This document shows, piece by piece, positions 42,544 through 51,880 of a DNA stretch of 64,000 bases. The DNA is from Pelagicoccus mobilis (GTDB lineage Bacteria; Verrucomicrobiota; Verrucomicrobiia; Opitutales; Opitutaceae). Every line of letters begins with the position of its first letter. Position 1 is the stretch's first letter. The notes under the pieces were generated by a model that was not told the DNA's origin, searched no databases, and saw only the letters and a list, made by a program, of their open reading frames with translations. The position numbers were made by a program, and so were the translations under genes. The DNA is taken from NCBI RefSeq assembly GCF_016595505.1, contig NZ_JAENIL010000043.1, positions 1 to 64,000 on the forward strand. Direction: 5' to 3'.

Positions 42544-44460
42544 TTAGCTTTGGAAAATCTCATCGATAAGATCCCCGTACTTTTCGTCAACCACGTGACG
42601 CTTGATCTTGAAAGTATTGGTCATTTCGTCCCCGACTTCGAACTCCTTGTCCAAAAGCCGCAACCCATGGATATGTTCAAACGCTTTGAATCCGTTCTCG
42701 CCAGAGATCTGACGCTTCGCCTCCTGTTGGATCAAACGCCGCGCATCCGAGCTCTCCGCAAGCTCCTCGAGGGATTCAGCCTTCAAGCCCGCTTCCTCAA
42801 AGCCTTCCATTGATGGAACCACCAACGCTCCCAACTGCTTCCGGTCCTGACCGACTACCATACATTGGTCGATCAGAGGCGACTCGCACAACTTCGCCTC
42901 AATCGGGATCGGCTCCAGATTCTCTCCGTTGAGCAACACGATAGTATCCTTCGAACGCCCCATGATCTTAAGGCAGTCGTTGAAGGTATACATGCCGATA
43001 TCACCGGTATTGAACCAGCCATCCTTCAATACCTTTTCAGTCGATTCCGGGTTCTTGTAATAACCCTTCATCACCTGCGGCCCTTTGAGGTGAATCTCGC
43101 CTTTCAATCCTCGCCCGTCACCCTTGTGTTTCGAATTCGGATACAAGATCTCGCCCGTGTTCAAATCCACTATCCGGAGTTCGGTTTCCGGGTAAAGAGG
43201 CCCAACCGTTCCAATCACCAATTTCCCATGGGTACGTACCGCCGCGACTGGAGAAGTCTCGGTCAAACCATACCCCTCCAAAACGGGAACTCCGATGTAG
43301 TTGAAAAACTCGTCCACATGAGGCTGCAAAGCTCCCCCGCCGGAAACTGTCCCCTTGAAACTCCCGCCGACCACTTGTCTCAGTTTCTCCAATACCACCG
43401 CATTGAGAGCGATGTAGAGCGGGAGGAACAAAAGAATCTTCAAAGCTCCCAACGCAGACTTTCCAAGGATAGCTCCGATCCCACGCCCACTCAGGTCGAG
43501 CTCCTTGCCTTGAAAGAAGAAGGTCGAACTCTTGACCATGCGAGAACTGAAGTAGGCCGCTCGGAAAAGCCCGCGACGGATCCAGTGCGACTCCCGCACA
43601 TTCTTCATGATACGCAGATATAGGTTTTCCCAAAGGCGCGGAGCCGAAGCCATAATCGTCGGCTTCACCGTCTTCAGATCATCCGCAATCGAGCGCAAAC
43701 TGGTGAAATAAGTACAGCACCCATTACTGATCGCGATCATATGAAAGATCCGCTCGTAACTGTGCCAAACCGGCAAGATCGAAAGCAGGCGATCATCGGG
43801 CTCTAGAGGGAATGGCAGGTTCCGAACCTGCGACGCCATGTTCGCATGCGTCAACTGCACCCCTTTGGGCACACCTGTCGTGCCTGAGGTGTAGATTAAA
43901 GTAAACAGATCGTCCGGGGTGATCTGAGCCATCCGTTCCTCGATCTGACGGTCTCCCTCCCCTCGCAATTCCTTTCCACGCTCAACAAGCTCGTAGAGAT
44001 GAAGCACTCCCTTCGGCGCTTCCGCCTTGGGATCCATCAAGATGAGATGCTGCACCTTGCCGAGCTTCGGCATGATTCGGATCACCCGCTCCAGCAGACG
44101 CTTGTTTTCCACAAACACTACGCGAGCGTCCGAGTGGTCCAGAATGTATTCAATTTCCTGATTCGTGACATCCGTGCCGCGAGGAACATCCGCTGCACCG
44201 CACATCAGGATCGCATAATCGGCGATATTCCACTCGACCCGATTATCAGCCAACAAGCCCACATGAGCTCGAGCCTCCACTCCGAGCTCGATCAGAGCCG
44301 TCCCTAAATACAGACCGAAATCATACAAGTCCCGATAGCTGACCGGCTTGAATACCCCACTTCGAATCCGAGTCGCAAAGGCAGGCAAGTCGCCGTACTT
44401 CTCCGCCGCGAGGCGGTATACTTCTGCAAGATTGTCTGCTGCAATACCTTGAAACGTCAT
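42544..44460 (-). CDS. long-chain fatty acid-CoA ligase (AMP-forming)
   Basis: A 638-residue acyl-adenylate-forming enzyme. The AMP-binding loop YTSGTTGVPKGVQLTHANMA, the motif GYGLTETSPVAAV, and GWFNTGDIGMYTFNDCLKI with the hinge KIMGRSKDTIVLLNGENLEP are all present. The C-terminal catalytic Lys is probably in TNTFKIKRHVVDEKYG. A FACL-type interior helix region (about 330-380) suggests long-chain acids and membrane association. It stands alone on its strand. Confidence 0.92.
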   Translation of the reverse strand: MTFQGIAADNLAEVYRLAAEKYGDLPAFATRIRSGVFKPVSYRDLYDFGLYLGTALIELGVEARAHVGLLADNRVEWNIADYAILMCGAADVPRGTDVTNQEIEYILDHSDARVVFVENKRLLERVIRIMPKLGKVQHLILMDPKAEAPKGVLHLYELVERGKELRGEGDRQIEERMAQITPDDLFTLIYTSGTTGVPKGVQLTHANMASQVRNLPFPLEPDDRLLSILPVWHSYERIFHMIAISNGCCTYFTSLRSIADDLKTVKPTIMASAPRLWENLYLRIMKNVRESHWIRRGLFRAAYFSSRMVKSSTFFFQGKELDLSGRGIGAILGKSALGALKILLFLPLYIALNAVVLEKLRQVVGGSFKGTVSGGGALQPHVDEFFNYIGVPVLEGYGLTETSPVAAVRTHGKLVIGTVGPLYPETELRIVDLNTGEILYPNSKHKGDGRGLKGEIHLKGPQVMKGYYKNPESTEKVLKDGWFNTGDIGMYTFNDCLKIMGRSKDTIVLLNGENLEPIPIEAKLCESPLIDQCMVVGQDRKQLGALVVPSMEGFEEAGLKAESLEELAESSDARRLIQQEAKRQISGENGFKAFEHIHGLRLLDKEFEVGDEMTNTFKIKRHVVDEKYGDLIDEIFQS

Positions 44461-44602
44461 AAGTGGGGAGAAAAGGGACCACTATCACTGAGGTGCGGCC
44501 GGATCTGTTTCAAGCAAGAAGGCACGCTTATTGCCACCAGAGCGGACGCACCTACATTTTCACATTGCCAGCGGGACGATCTGGCAAAACCTAGCCTGCT
44601 TC

Positions 44603-46453
44603 ATGCCCGTCCTCAGCGTCACAGAATTGACTATCAGCTTCAGCGGCCCACCCGTCCTGGAAAACGCCAGCCTACACATCGATCGCGGCGAACGCGTCTG
44701 CGTGCTCGGACGAAACGGAGCGGGAAAATCAACTTTGCTCAAGGTCATCTCCGGCGACTACGGACCAAATTCGGGCTCGATCACCTTCCCCGAAGGCGGG
44801 GTCGCCACCGCCCTTCCCCAGGAGATTCCCCAAGACCTCGACGCCTCCGTACGCGAGATCGTCACGTCCGGTTTCGGCGCCGATGGCGAAGCCCTACTCG
44901 CTCTTCACGCCGACCAACCGCACGAGCACCTGGACCCGGAACGCCAATGGCAGATGGAGGCCAGCATCGAGCAAACCCTGAAGGACCTAAACCTCGATCC
45001 AGACGCCCCCTTCAAAAGCCTCTCTGGCGGACTCAAGCGCCGAGCCCTCCTGGGCAAAGCCCTCGTATGCGAGCCGAGCGTACTCATCCTCGACGAACCG
45101 ACCAACCACCTCGACATCGAATCCATCCTCTGGCTCGAGGATTTTCTGATCGGCAGCAAACTCACCCTTCTCTTCGTCACTCACGACCGCTCTTTTCTCA
45201 AGAAGCTCGCCACCCGCATCGTCGAAGTCGACCTCGCCCAACTCAACAGCTTCCGCTGCAACTACGAAACCTACCTTGTCCGCAAGGAGGAGCTCCTGGA
45301 AATTGAAGCCAAAAACCGAGCAGCCTTCGAAAAGAAGCTCGGGCAGGAAGAAGCGTGGCTTCGCAAAGGCATCAAAGCCCGTCGCACCCGCAACGAAGGC
45401 CGCGTGCTCGCTCTCAAGAAAATGCGTGAAGAACGCAAATCCTGGCGTACTCGCTCCGGTTCAGCCTCCTTCTCTCTCCAGCAGAGCAACTCCTCCGGAG
45501 CCAAAGTCATCACTGTCAAAGACGCCGGCTTCTCCTACGGTGACGCGCAAATCCTCCAGCCCTTCGACGCCCAAATCATGCGCAAGGACCGCATCGGCGT
45601 CATCGGCCCCAACGGCTCCGGTAAAACCACCCTTCTGAAGCTGCTACTCGGCAAGCTCCAGCCAACAGAGGGCACCGTGGAGCACGGAACCAAACTCGAG
45701 ATCGCCTACTTCGATCAGATGCGCGACCAGCTCGATGACGAAAAAACCGTCTTCGAAAACGTGGCAGACGGAAACGAGACCGTCCCGGTTAACGGAAAGC
45801 AGCGTCACGTCATGACCTACCTGCAGGACTTCCTCTTCACCCCAGACCGGGCTAGAGCATCGATAAAGACCCTCTCCGGCGGAGAGCGAAACCGCCTCCT
45901 GCTCGCCCGCCTCTTCACTCAACCCGCCAACCTGCTCGTCCTCGACGAGCCAACCAACGACCTGGACGCGGAAACCCTCGAGCTTCTCGAGGAACGGATC
46001 CTAGAGTTCGACGGCACCCTTTTGCTCGTAAGCCACGATCGAGAGTTCCTCGAAAACACCGTGACCTCCCTCTTCGTTCTCGAAAAAGGAGGCTACGTGA
46101 TCGAGCACCACGGCGGCTACAACGATTGGCAAGCCAGTCGCCATCTCTCGCAAGCTCCCGCTCCCTCCAAGCCAGCAGCCAAATCCAGCCAAAGCACCTG
46201 GAAACAGAAGAAAACCAAGTTCACCAACAAACAGCGTCAGGAGCTCGAAGCTTTGCCCAAACGCATCGAGGAGCTCGAAGAGCGAAAGGAGCAGCTCGTC
46301 GAAAAACTCGCCGATCCCGCCACCTACCAGGAAGGCGAAGCGAAAGTGATTCCCCTCAAAACAGAAATGGGCGAAATCGAGGCTGAACTGGAAACCGCTT
46401 TCGAACGATGGGAAGAATTAGAGACTCTCAAGGAGTCCCTTACCGATTCCTAG
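44603..46453 (+). CDS. ABC-F family ATPase (Uup-like)
   Basis: A 616-residue protein with two ABC ATPase domains and no membrane part. Walker A: LGRNGAGKSTLLKVI and GPNGSGKTTLLKLLLG. Signature: SLSGGLKRRALLGKAL and LSGGERNRLLLARLF. Walker B: VLILDEPTNHLDIES and LLVLDEPTNDLDAET. A long C-terminal coiled coil (RIEELEERKEQLVEKLADPA) is typical of Uup. ABC-F proteins act on the ribosome or its DNA-linked processes. The ATG at 44603 fits family starts; the extension to 44531 is not protein-like. Confidence 0.93.
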   Translation: MPVLSVTELTISFSGPPVLENASLHIDRGERVCVLGRNGAGKSTLLKVISGDYGPNSGSITFPEGGVATALPQEIPQDLDASVREIVTSGFGADGEALLALHADQPHEHLDPERQWQMEASIEQTLKDLNLDPDAPFKSLSGGLKRRALLGKALVCEPSVLILDEPTNHLDIESILWLEDFLIGSKLTLLFVTHDRSFLKKLATRIVEVDLAQLNSFRCNYETYLVRKEELLEIEAKNRAAFEKKLGQEEAWLRKGIKARRTRNEGRVLALKKMREERKSWRTRSGSASFSLQQSNSSGAKVITVKDAGFSYGDAQILQPFDAQIMRKDRIGVIGPNGSGKTTLLKLLLGKLQPTEGTVEHGTKLEIAYFDQMRDQLDDEKTVFENVADGNETVPVNGKQRHVMTYLQDFLFTPDRARASIKTLSGGERNRLLLARLFTQPANLLVLDEPTNDLDAETLELLEERILEFDGTLLLVSHDREFLENTVTSLFVLEKGGYVIEHHGGYNDWQASRHLSQAPAPSKPAAKSSQSTWKQKKTKFTNKQRQELEALPKRIEELEERKEQLVEKLADPATYQEGEAKVIPLKTEMGEIEAELETAFERWEELETLKESLTDS

Positions 46454-46544
46454 GTATAGCCCCAGCCGCGTAAGGATACCCATAGCAGCGCTTAACGTCA
46501 TAGGCGCCAAACTCTATCCCGCCTTTGCAGGCTCCGTTTTTGAC

Positions 46545-46560
46545 TTCTTATTTATAAGAA
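46545..46560. promoter_or_regulatory. AT-rich perfect palindrome upstream of the pilin-like gene
   Basis: TTCTTATTTATAAGAA is a 7-2-7 perfect inverted repeat about 100 bases before the pilin start. It may be an operator or part of a promoter. No -35/-10 pair with good spacing was found. Confidence 0.35.
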
Positions 46561-46661
46561 TTCGACCGCCCCCTATAGCAATAAATCGCCTTAATAGCCG
46601 ATAATAGGAGCGAACCAATCAACGAAGGCCTGTGCCCCTGAACAACTTAACTCCTTTCCAA

Positions 46662-47132
46662 ATGAACAAAGCGACACAATCCAAACAAGGATTCACTCTC
46701 ATCGAAATACTTGTCGCTATCGTCGTAATCGGCGTCCTCGCTTCGATCGGAATCCCCTTCTTCCAGAAGTACATTCATCAGGCCAAGGCCACAACCTTCG
46801 CCAACGACATTCGCATTCTCGCCAACGCCGGAGACCAATACGCCCTAGAATCAGGCTGGTGGGTCGACGACACCTCGAGTGGCGTCTTTCCCGACGAACT
46901 CGAAGGTTACGTTTCTCGCCGCAAATTCGAACTCGGCAGCTCGCTGGGTGGCGTATGGGATTTCGAGCAGGACGACGTAGGCGACTTCACCTCCGCCGTG
47001 GGAGTGGTCAGCCCAATCGAAAAGGAAGAGCTTTTTGTTATGGTCGACAAGAGAATCGACGACGGCGACCTCTCTACCGGAGTTTTCCAAAAGGTCTCCT
47101 CCGACCGCTACTACTACGTTATCGCTGAGTAA
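46662..47132 (+). CDS. type IV pilin-like protein (prepilin signal)
   Basis: A 156-residue protein with a class III prepilin signal: a short basic leader ending QSKQG, then FTLIEILVAIVVIGVLASIG with the Glu at position 5 of the mature form. The globular part is acidic (DDTSSGVFPDELEGYV, DFEQDDVGDFTSAVGVV). The ATG at 46662 gives a normal 9-residue leader. It is an orphan: no prepilin peptidase, secretin or motor gene is in the window. It is convergent with folK and overlaps it by 14 bases. Confidence 0.85.
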   Translation: MNKATQSKQGFTLIEILVAIVVIGVLASIGIPFFQKYIHQAKATTFANDIRILANAGDQYALESGWWVDDTSSGVFPDELEGYVSRRKFELGSSLGGVWDFEQDDVGDFTSAVGVVSPIEKEELFVMVDKRIDDGDLSTGVFQKVSSDRYYYVIAE

Positions 47133-47961
47133 AGGTTCCGACCTTCAGCATTACCAAAGTACAGGCTTCAATCGTTTCGATTCCTGCTTCCTCTAAGGAT
47201 CGACGCACCTCGGCGTTCTCCGTTCCAGGGTTAAATATTACCCGTCGCGGACAGAGCTCCAATAATTCCTCAAGCATAGCCGGTAAACGAGCAGAACCGA
47301 CATAGAGCGTGAGGGTATCCACCGGCTCGTTACAGTCGGTCATCTTCGCCAAAACCGGCTCTCCCAAAATCTCGTTGCCACGAGGAGCAATTGGCCGAAC
47401 CACGTGCCCGTATTCCACGAGAAGTTTCTGCGCCATATTCGCATAGCGATCGGGCTTCTCGCTTGCACCTAGAATCGCGACTACCGGATCCATGCGAACA
47501 ATCCCCTGTTCTTCCAAACCTGGTAAACAGGAACGCAATGGTTCTCCTTCAATTGAAAATTCGGGAGCAAGATCCAACAGAGGAACTACCACAAAAGCAC
47601 GTTCGCGTACTCTCGGGTGCGGGATCTCCAAATCGTCCTCACGAACGATTTCAGTTCCGTAGAACAGCACATCTAGATCGATGATCCGCGGCCCCCAGCG
47701 TTCCTTGCGAACCCGTCCCTGCTCGCGTTCCACTTCTAGACAGAGCTCTAAAAGCTCTCGCGCTGAAAGACTCGTCTGAACACGAGCGACTGCATTCACG
47801 AACCAATCTTGGTCAACATTCCCAACCGGATCGGTTCTGTAGAAAGGGGAAAGTTCCAGAGACTGGATACCATCAAACTGGAGCAATCGATTCGCCGCTC
47901 GCCTGATATTGCCCGACTTGCAACCAATATTGGACCCTAGGCCGATGAACGCTTCAATCAC
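47119..47961 (-). CDS. folK: HPPK (FolK) fused to a CoA-binding-type domain
   Basis: A 280-residue protein, far longer than the usual 155-165 for FolK. Residues 1-157 are 6-hydroxymethyl-7,8-dihydropterin pyrophosphokinase: FIGLGSNIGCKSGNIRRA, FYRTDPVGNVDQDWFVNAV, GRVRKERWGPRIIDLDVLF, IPHPRVRERAFVVVPLLDL. Residues about 158-280 resemble the CoA_binding_2/YccU fold: VVAILGASEKPDRYANMAQK, IAPRGNEILGEPVLAKM, LELCPRRVIFNPGTENAEVR. FolK makes the substrate for FolP. It overlaps folB by 8 bases. The meaning of the second domain is unknown. Confidence 0.9.
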   Translation of the reverse strand: MIEAFIGLGSNIGCKSGNIRRAANRLLQFDGIQSLELSPFYRTDPVGNVDQDWFVNAVARVQTSLSARELLELCLEVEREQGRVRKERWGPRIIDLDVLFYGTEIVREDDLEIPHPRVRERAFVVVPLLDLAPEFSIEGEPLRSCLPGLEEQGIVRMDPVVAILGASEKPDRYANMAQKLLVEYGHVVRPIAPRGNEILGEPVLAKMTDCNEPVDTLTLYVGSARLPAMLEELLELCPRRVIFNPGTENAEVRRSLEEAGIETIEACTLVMLKVGTFTQR

Positions 47962-48331
47962 TTCGCTCCCTCCTTATCGTTATCCCGGCTGATCGAAATT
48001 TCCCATCAATCGGCGCTTCAGGCTTACGAACCGTGATACACGTTTTCTCGACCAAATCGAAGTAGCTAAAGATTTCCTCCGAAAGTTGCTCCGCATAGCT
48101 CTCGATTAAATCGAAGCGCGCCTCGTCCATCAGCTGCTCCGCCAAAGTGAAGACTTCAGCATAGTTGACCGTCTGGGCCAGCACATCGCTCTGACCCGCC
48201 TTTCGAAGATCCACTCCTAGCTCAACATCGATATAGAAGGTCTGCCCTTCTCTCTTCTCATGCTCGAGAACCCCGATGTATCCAAAAAGTTCTACTCCTT
48301 CTAAAAATACGGTATCCAACTCTCTACTCAT
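47954..48331 (-). CDS. folB: dihydroneopterin aldolase
   Basis: A 125-residue enzyme that makes 6-hydroxymethyl-dihydropterin from dihydroneopterin. FLEGVELFGYIGVLEHEKRE has the FolB start motif with the catalytic-region Glu. VNYAEVFTLAEQLMDEARFD, then IESYAEQLSEEIF and ITVRKPEAPIDG are typical. It lies between folP and folK with 8-base overlaps at both ends. Confidence 0.93.
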   Translation of the reverse strand: MSRELDTVFLEGVELFGYIGVLEHEKREGQTFYIDVELGVDLRKAGQSDVLAQTVNYAEVFTLAEQLMDEARFDLIESYAEQLSEEIFSYFDLVEKTCITVRKPEAPIDGKFRSAGITIRRERSD

Positions 48332-49169
48332 CCAAGTGTCCTCCTCGGTAAATCAGGTCAGTCAATCCCACCGCTCGCACATTTTCGGCAACATCGTGCA
48401 CACGGAAGAAATCCACCCCTGCCGCCACGCCAGCTACAGTAGTCGCCAGGGTAGGTTCCAGACGTTCTTGCAAAGGTAGCCCAGCAGGTTGCGCCGTAAT
48501 TCTTTTGCGTGAGCTTCCCAACATCACTGGATACCCAAAACTCACTAGTTCGCTCAGGCCACGCAGAATTTCCAAATCCTCCTGCCGCGTTGTTCCAAAG
48601 CCAACACCAGGATCCAAGACAATCGACTCATCGGCAACTCCGATCGCTTTCGCGATAGTCAGAGACCGCTCCCAGCTTTTTTTTATTCTGTCCAAGACAC
48701 ACCCGTCAGTTTCCCCATCTCGACCATTCCGCATCAGGATTACTCCTGCTCCAAACTGGGCGCTCACTTCCGCAAGCTCAGGACTTGTTTGAAAACCACA
48801 GACATCGTTAACAATCCGGGCTCCTGCTTTCAAAGCAGCTTCGGCCACTCGAGGTTTCGTTGTATCGATAGAGAAGATACAATCAGCCCGTTGCTCAATA
48901 ACAGCACTAACGACGGGTTCGGTACGTTTGACCTCCTCCTCGTCATCAACCGGATCATACCCGGGACGAGTGGACTCGCCTCCTAGATCGATAACGCCGG
49001 CACCCTCTTCAAGCATTGCAATCGCTTTCGCAGCTGCAGAATCACGGTCGCAGTGAATCCCCCCGTCAGAAAAACTATCCGGCGTCACATTGAGAATGCC
49101 CACAATGAGCGAACGGTTTCCGAACTCCAGTTCCCCGTCCCTGATTCGCCAAGTTCGTTTTGCACTCAT
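48324..49169 (-). CDS. folP: dihydropteroate synthase
   Basis: A 281-residue enzyme joining dihydropterin pyrophosphate and p-aminobenzoate. IVGILNVTPDSFSDGG is the pterin/phosphate loop, VIDLGGESTRPGYDPV the second, and IFSIDTTKP, ARIVNDVCGF and VLDPGVGFG line the pterin pocket. TIM-barrel length is normal. It overlaps pabC by 4 bases. It is the classical sulfonamide target. Confidence 0.95.
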   Translation of the reverse strand: MSAKRTWRIRDGELEFGNRSLIVGILNVTPDSFSDGGIHCDRDSAAAKAIAMLEEGAGVIDLGGESTRPGYDPVDDEEEVKRTEPVVSAVIEQRADCIFSIDTTKPRVAEAALKAGARIVNDVCGFQTSPELAEVSAQFGAGVILMRNGRDGETDGCVLDRIKKSWERSLTIAKAIGVADESIVLDPGVGFGTTRQEDLEILRGLSELVSFGYPVMLGSSRKRITAQPAGLPLQERLEPTLATTVAGVAAGVDFFRVHDVAENVRAVGLTDLIYRGGHLDE

Positions 49170-49999
49170 TCGCTCTTCAACGCCTCCTCCTGCTCCAGTT
49201 CAAGGAATGCCGAACGCAAGCGCGGCAGCAGCTCCACAACGTAGCTCTTCTTATTTCCAGCAAGGTCAGTAAAACTCGAAATCGAACGAGGCCCATTACC
49301 GGAACTCGTAACAAACGCTTCATCCGCCTCCAGCAAGTCTTGCACGCCAAATTCACCCTCCTCAACGCTAAGCCCCATCTGATGAGCCATTCCAATAATC
49401 TTTCCGCGAACGATCCCGTCCAATAAGCCACAGTCCAATTTAGGGGTCTGAAGCACCCCCTGCTTAATCCAGAAAAGATTAGCGATCGCGCACTCGGTCA
49501 GGTGATCGTTTTCATTGCTGAAGACACACTCGTCATAACCTGCAGCCTTCGCCTTCTCAAGCTCCAGGACTGACTCCATGTAATTCAAACTCTTGTGACG
49601 ACTGGTAAACGCCTTCGAAGCTTTCGACACTTCCGACTGGATCGCCTTTATCGGTTCCGGGTCTGGAGGCAGGGTGCCATTCCGAACAAACATTGCCACG
49701 GCGGTATCCTTATCGACATCGGATATTATTATTTTGAATACACCACTTTCAACTCCTTCCGCCTCGAACAACTTAGCGGCACGCTCTCTCAGCTCCCTCA
49801 CATCAATTTGAACGCTCAATCCAGCAGCGGCAATCGCTCTCTGCAGACGAGTCATGTGCTCACCAAAGAAACAAGGCCTCCCTTCGAGAAACTTCATCGT
49901 TTCAAAAACACCAAACCCAAATGCAAACCCTCGACTCATAAGTGGCATCGATAGCGAATCCGCATCCAGTAGCTTATCGTCTAAATACAGCTTATTCAT
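49166..49999 (-). CDS. pabC: aminodeoxychorismate lyase (class IV aminotransferase)
   Basis: A 277-residue PLP enzyme of fold IV. The catalytic Lys is probably in SRHKSLNYMESVLELEKA, and phosphate binding in GLLDGIVRGKIIGM and VTSSGNGPRSI. Branched-chain and D-amino acid transaminases share the fold, but the position between pabB and folP indicates formation of p-aminobenzoate from aminodeoxychorismate. The ATG at 49999 has GGAGGA at correct spacing. It overlaps pabB by 8 bases. Confidence 0.88.
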   Translation of the reverse strand: MNKLYLDDKLLDADSLSMPLMSRGFAFGFGVFETMKFLEGRPCFFGEHMTRLQRAIAAAGLSVQIDVRELRERAAKLFEAEGVESGVFKIIISDVDKDTAVAMFVRNGTLPPDPEPIKAIQSEVSKASKAFTSRHKSLNYMESVLELEKAKAAGYDECVFSNENDHLTECAIANLFWIKQGVLQTPKLDCGLLDGIVRGKIIGMAHQMGLSVEEGEFGVQDLLEADEAFVTSSGNGPRSISSFTDLAGNKKSYVVELLPRLRSAFLELEQEEALKSE

Positions 50000-51314
50000 C
50001 ATTTCCTCCATGCAACGCCTTAACCATCGCCTTTGCTTTCAAAAGAGTCTCCTCGTATTCACTTTCTGGATCACTATCCCACACAACCCCACCCCCAACC
50101 TGATAAGAAAGAGTATTCCCCGCGAGACGCAAGGTCCGTATCGCGATATTCAGGTCAGCACGACCTGACATATCAAAATACCCGATCGAACCCGTGTACA
50201 CGCCACGTTCGCCGCGCTCTAGGTCATCGATCACTTGCATCGCCCGTATCTTCGGAGCTCCGGTGATCGACCCACCCGGGAACATCGCTTTCGCACAAGC
50301 CATCGCATCCACTCCGTTTTCCAAGGTGCCACTCACATCGGCCGTCTGATGGATAACGGTCGCATAACGTTCCAGACGAAACAACTCGTCCACTCGCACA
50401 CTACCCGGTTCACAAACTCGGCCGAGATCGTTTCGCTCGAGATCCACAATCATCAAAAGCTCGGACCTGTCTTTTTCGGAACCACGTAGTTCTTCCTCAT
50501 TCCTACCCGCTTCAATTTCGGACCCACCCGTCGCTCGTGTTCCTTTAATCGGACGGGTCGTTGCCCCCTCTCCATCGACATACAGAAAGCGCTCTGGAGA
50601 CGAGGAGACAATCTCTTCGTCACCAAAACTCAAATACGCAGAATAAGGTGCCGGACTATACTCCGCCAGACGAAAGAACAATTCTAGACCTGAGCCACGA
50701 AACTGAGCTTCAAATCGCTGCGACAGGTTCACCTGATAAACCTCCCCCTGGCTTATCAAACTGCGGATGGACTCGACCCGCTCGCAATACTCTTCCTTTT
50801 CGAAGTTGCTCCTCAATTCCGAACACAACTCAAAATCACCACTTAACGATCCGGTTGCGCCAAAAGCCTGCTCAACAATTGGTTCGACAGCAGCACTGGC
50901 CGCTTCGCTCTCAGCAACCAACCAAGTCTCTTCTGTTGAGTGATCAAAAACGATACCGCCCTGATAATACCCAAAGCGACCCAGAGGTTTCTCTGTGCTC
51001 CTAAACCCAAACTTAGCTCTCTCGAGTTGCCTACCAGCATCGTACGAGAAGTAACCGATAAGTCCGCTGTAGAACGGTAAGTCCCCACCCGATTGTTTTC
51101 CAAACTCAGGGTACGCTTTTTGCAGCTCGCCGAAGCAATCACTCTTCTCTCCGAACAAAGCAATCTGCTCCTTCGGATTCGCGGCTAGGATGCTGTAGCG
51201 ACCCAAACCGTACGCCTGCAAACCGCTGTACAAGAAAGCCAAGCCTGGAGAACCTTCGAGCCGCTTAGCGGCCGCAAGGGGCTCGAACGGAACCTCAAGC
51301 TTTCGCTCAAACAC
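49992..51314 (-). CDS. pabB: aminodeoxychorismate synthase component I
   Basis: A 440-residue chorismate-utilising enzyme. SSPERFLYVDGEGATTRPIK, KDRSELLMIVDLERNDLGRV and MFPGGSITGAPKIRAMQVID are diagnostic of the PabB/TrpE family. The C-terminal IGYFDMSGRADLNIAIRTL fits PabB. It adds ammonia to chorismate with PabA. The GTG start overlaps pabA by 8 bases. A TrpE identity is unlikely because folate genes follow. Confidence 0.92.
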   Translation of the reverse strand: MFERKLEVPFEPLAAAKRLEGSPGLAFLYSGLQAYGLGRYSILAANPKEQIALFGEKSDCFGELQKAYPEFGKQSGGDLPFYSGLIGYFSYDAGRQLERAKFGFRSTEKPLGRFGYYQGGIVFDHSTEETWLVAESEAASAAVEPIVEQAFGATGSLSGDFELCSELRSNFEKEEYCERVESIRSLISQGEVYQVNLSQRFEAQFRGSGLELFFRLAEYSPAPYSAYLSFGDEEIVSSSPERFLYVDGEGATTRPIKGTRATGGSEIEAGRNEEELRGSEKDRSELLMIVDLERNDLGRVCEPGSVRVDELFRLERYATVIHQTADVSGTLENGVDAMACAKAMFPGGSITGAPKIRAMQVIDDLERGERGVYTGSIGYFDMSGRADLNIAIRTLRLAGNTLSYQVGGGVVWDSDPESEYEETLLKAKAMVKALHGGNDE

Positions 51315-51879
51315 ACTCCACCTCCAACGCGTTCCTTAGGAGATCCAAACCCTGTTCCGTCAGATACGCCTCGGGGTGAAATTGGACTCCAGAGATTGGA
51401 TACAGCTTGTGCCGCAACCCCATGATCTCACCCTTTTGCGATCGGGCGGTGATTTCTAGGCACTCCGGCAAACTCTCCTCCTCCACAATCAACGAATGGT
51501 AGCGCGTCACCTGAAGCGGATTTGCCAAACCGGCAAACAATCCAGAATCATTGTGGTTCACCAAACGAACCTTCCCATGGACTGGCTCAACCGCTTGCAC
51601 GATTTTCCCACCGAAGTAATTCGCGATCGTTTGCATTCCAAGACAGATACCGAGTACAGGAATGGAGCTGTGCACAGCATCCAATATTTCCCTACAAACA
51701 CCTGTATCCCCAGGATCGCCTGGACCAGGAGATATGACGATCAAACGGGGTTTCAATTGCTGAACATCCTCAACTGAAAGATCATCATTCCGACGCACCA
51801 AAACGTCTTCCCCCATCATTCTCAGATATTGGGAGAGATTGTAAGTGAAGGAGTCGTAATTGTCGATGAGCAGAATCAT
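51307..51879 (-). CDS. pabA: aminodeoxychorismate synthase glutamine amidotransferase
   Basis: A 190-residue class I glutamine amidotransferase: ILLIDNYDSFTYNLSQYLRM, ISPGPGDPGDTGV, the nucleophile Cys in LGICLGMQTIANYFGG and the His-Glu pair in VQFHPEAYLTEQG. It supplies ammonia to PabB, and may also serve anthranilate synthase, as in some bacteria with one shared subunit. It starts 1 base after the NUDIX gene's stop codon. Confidence 0.93.
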   Translation of the reverse strand: MILLIDNYDSFTYNLSQYLRMMGEDVLVRRNDDLSVEDVQQLKPRLIVISPGPGDPGDTGVCREILDAVHSSIPVLGICLGMQTIANYFGGKIVQAVEPVHGKVRLVNHNDSGLFAGLANPLQVTRYHSLIVEEESLPECLEITARSQKGEIMGLRHKLYPISGVQFHPEAYLTEQGLDLLRNALEVECV

Positions 51880-51880
51880 C

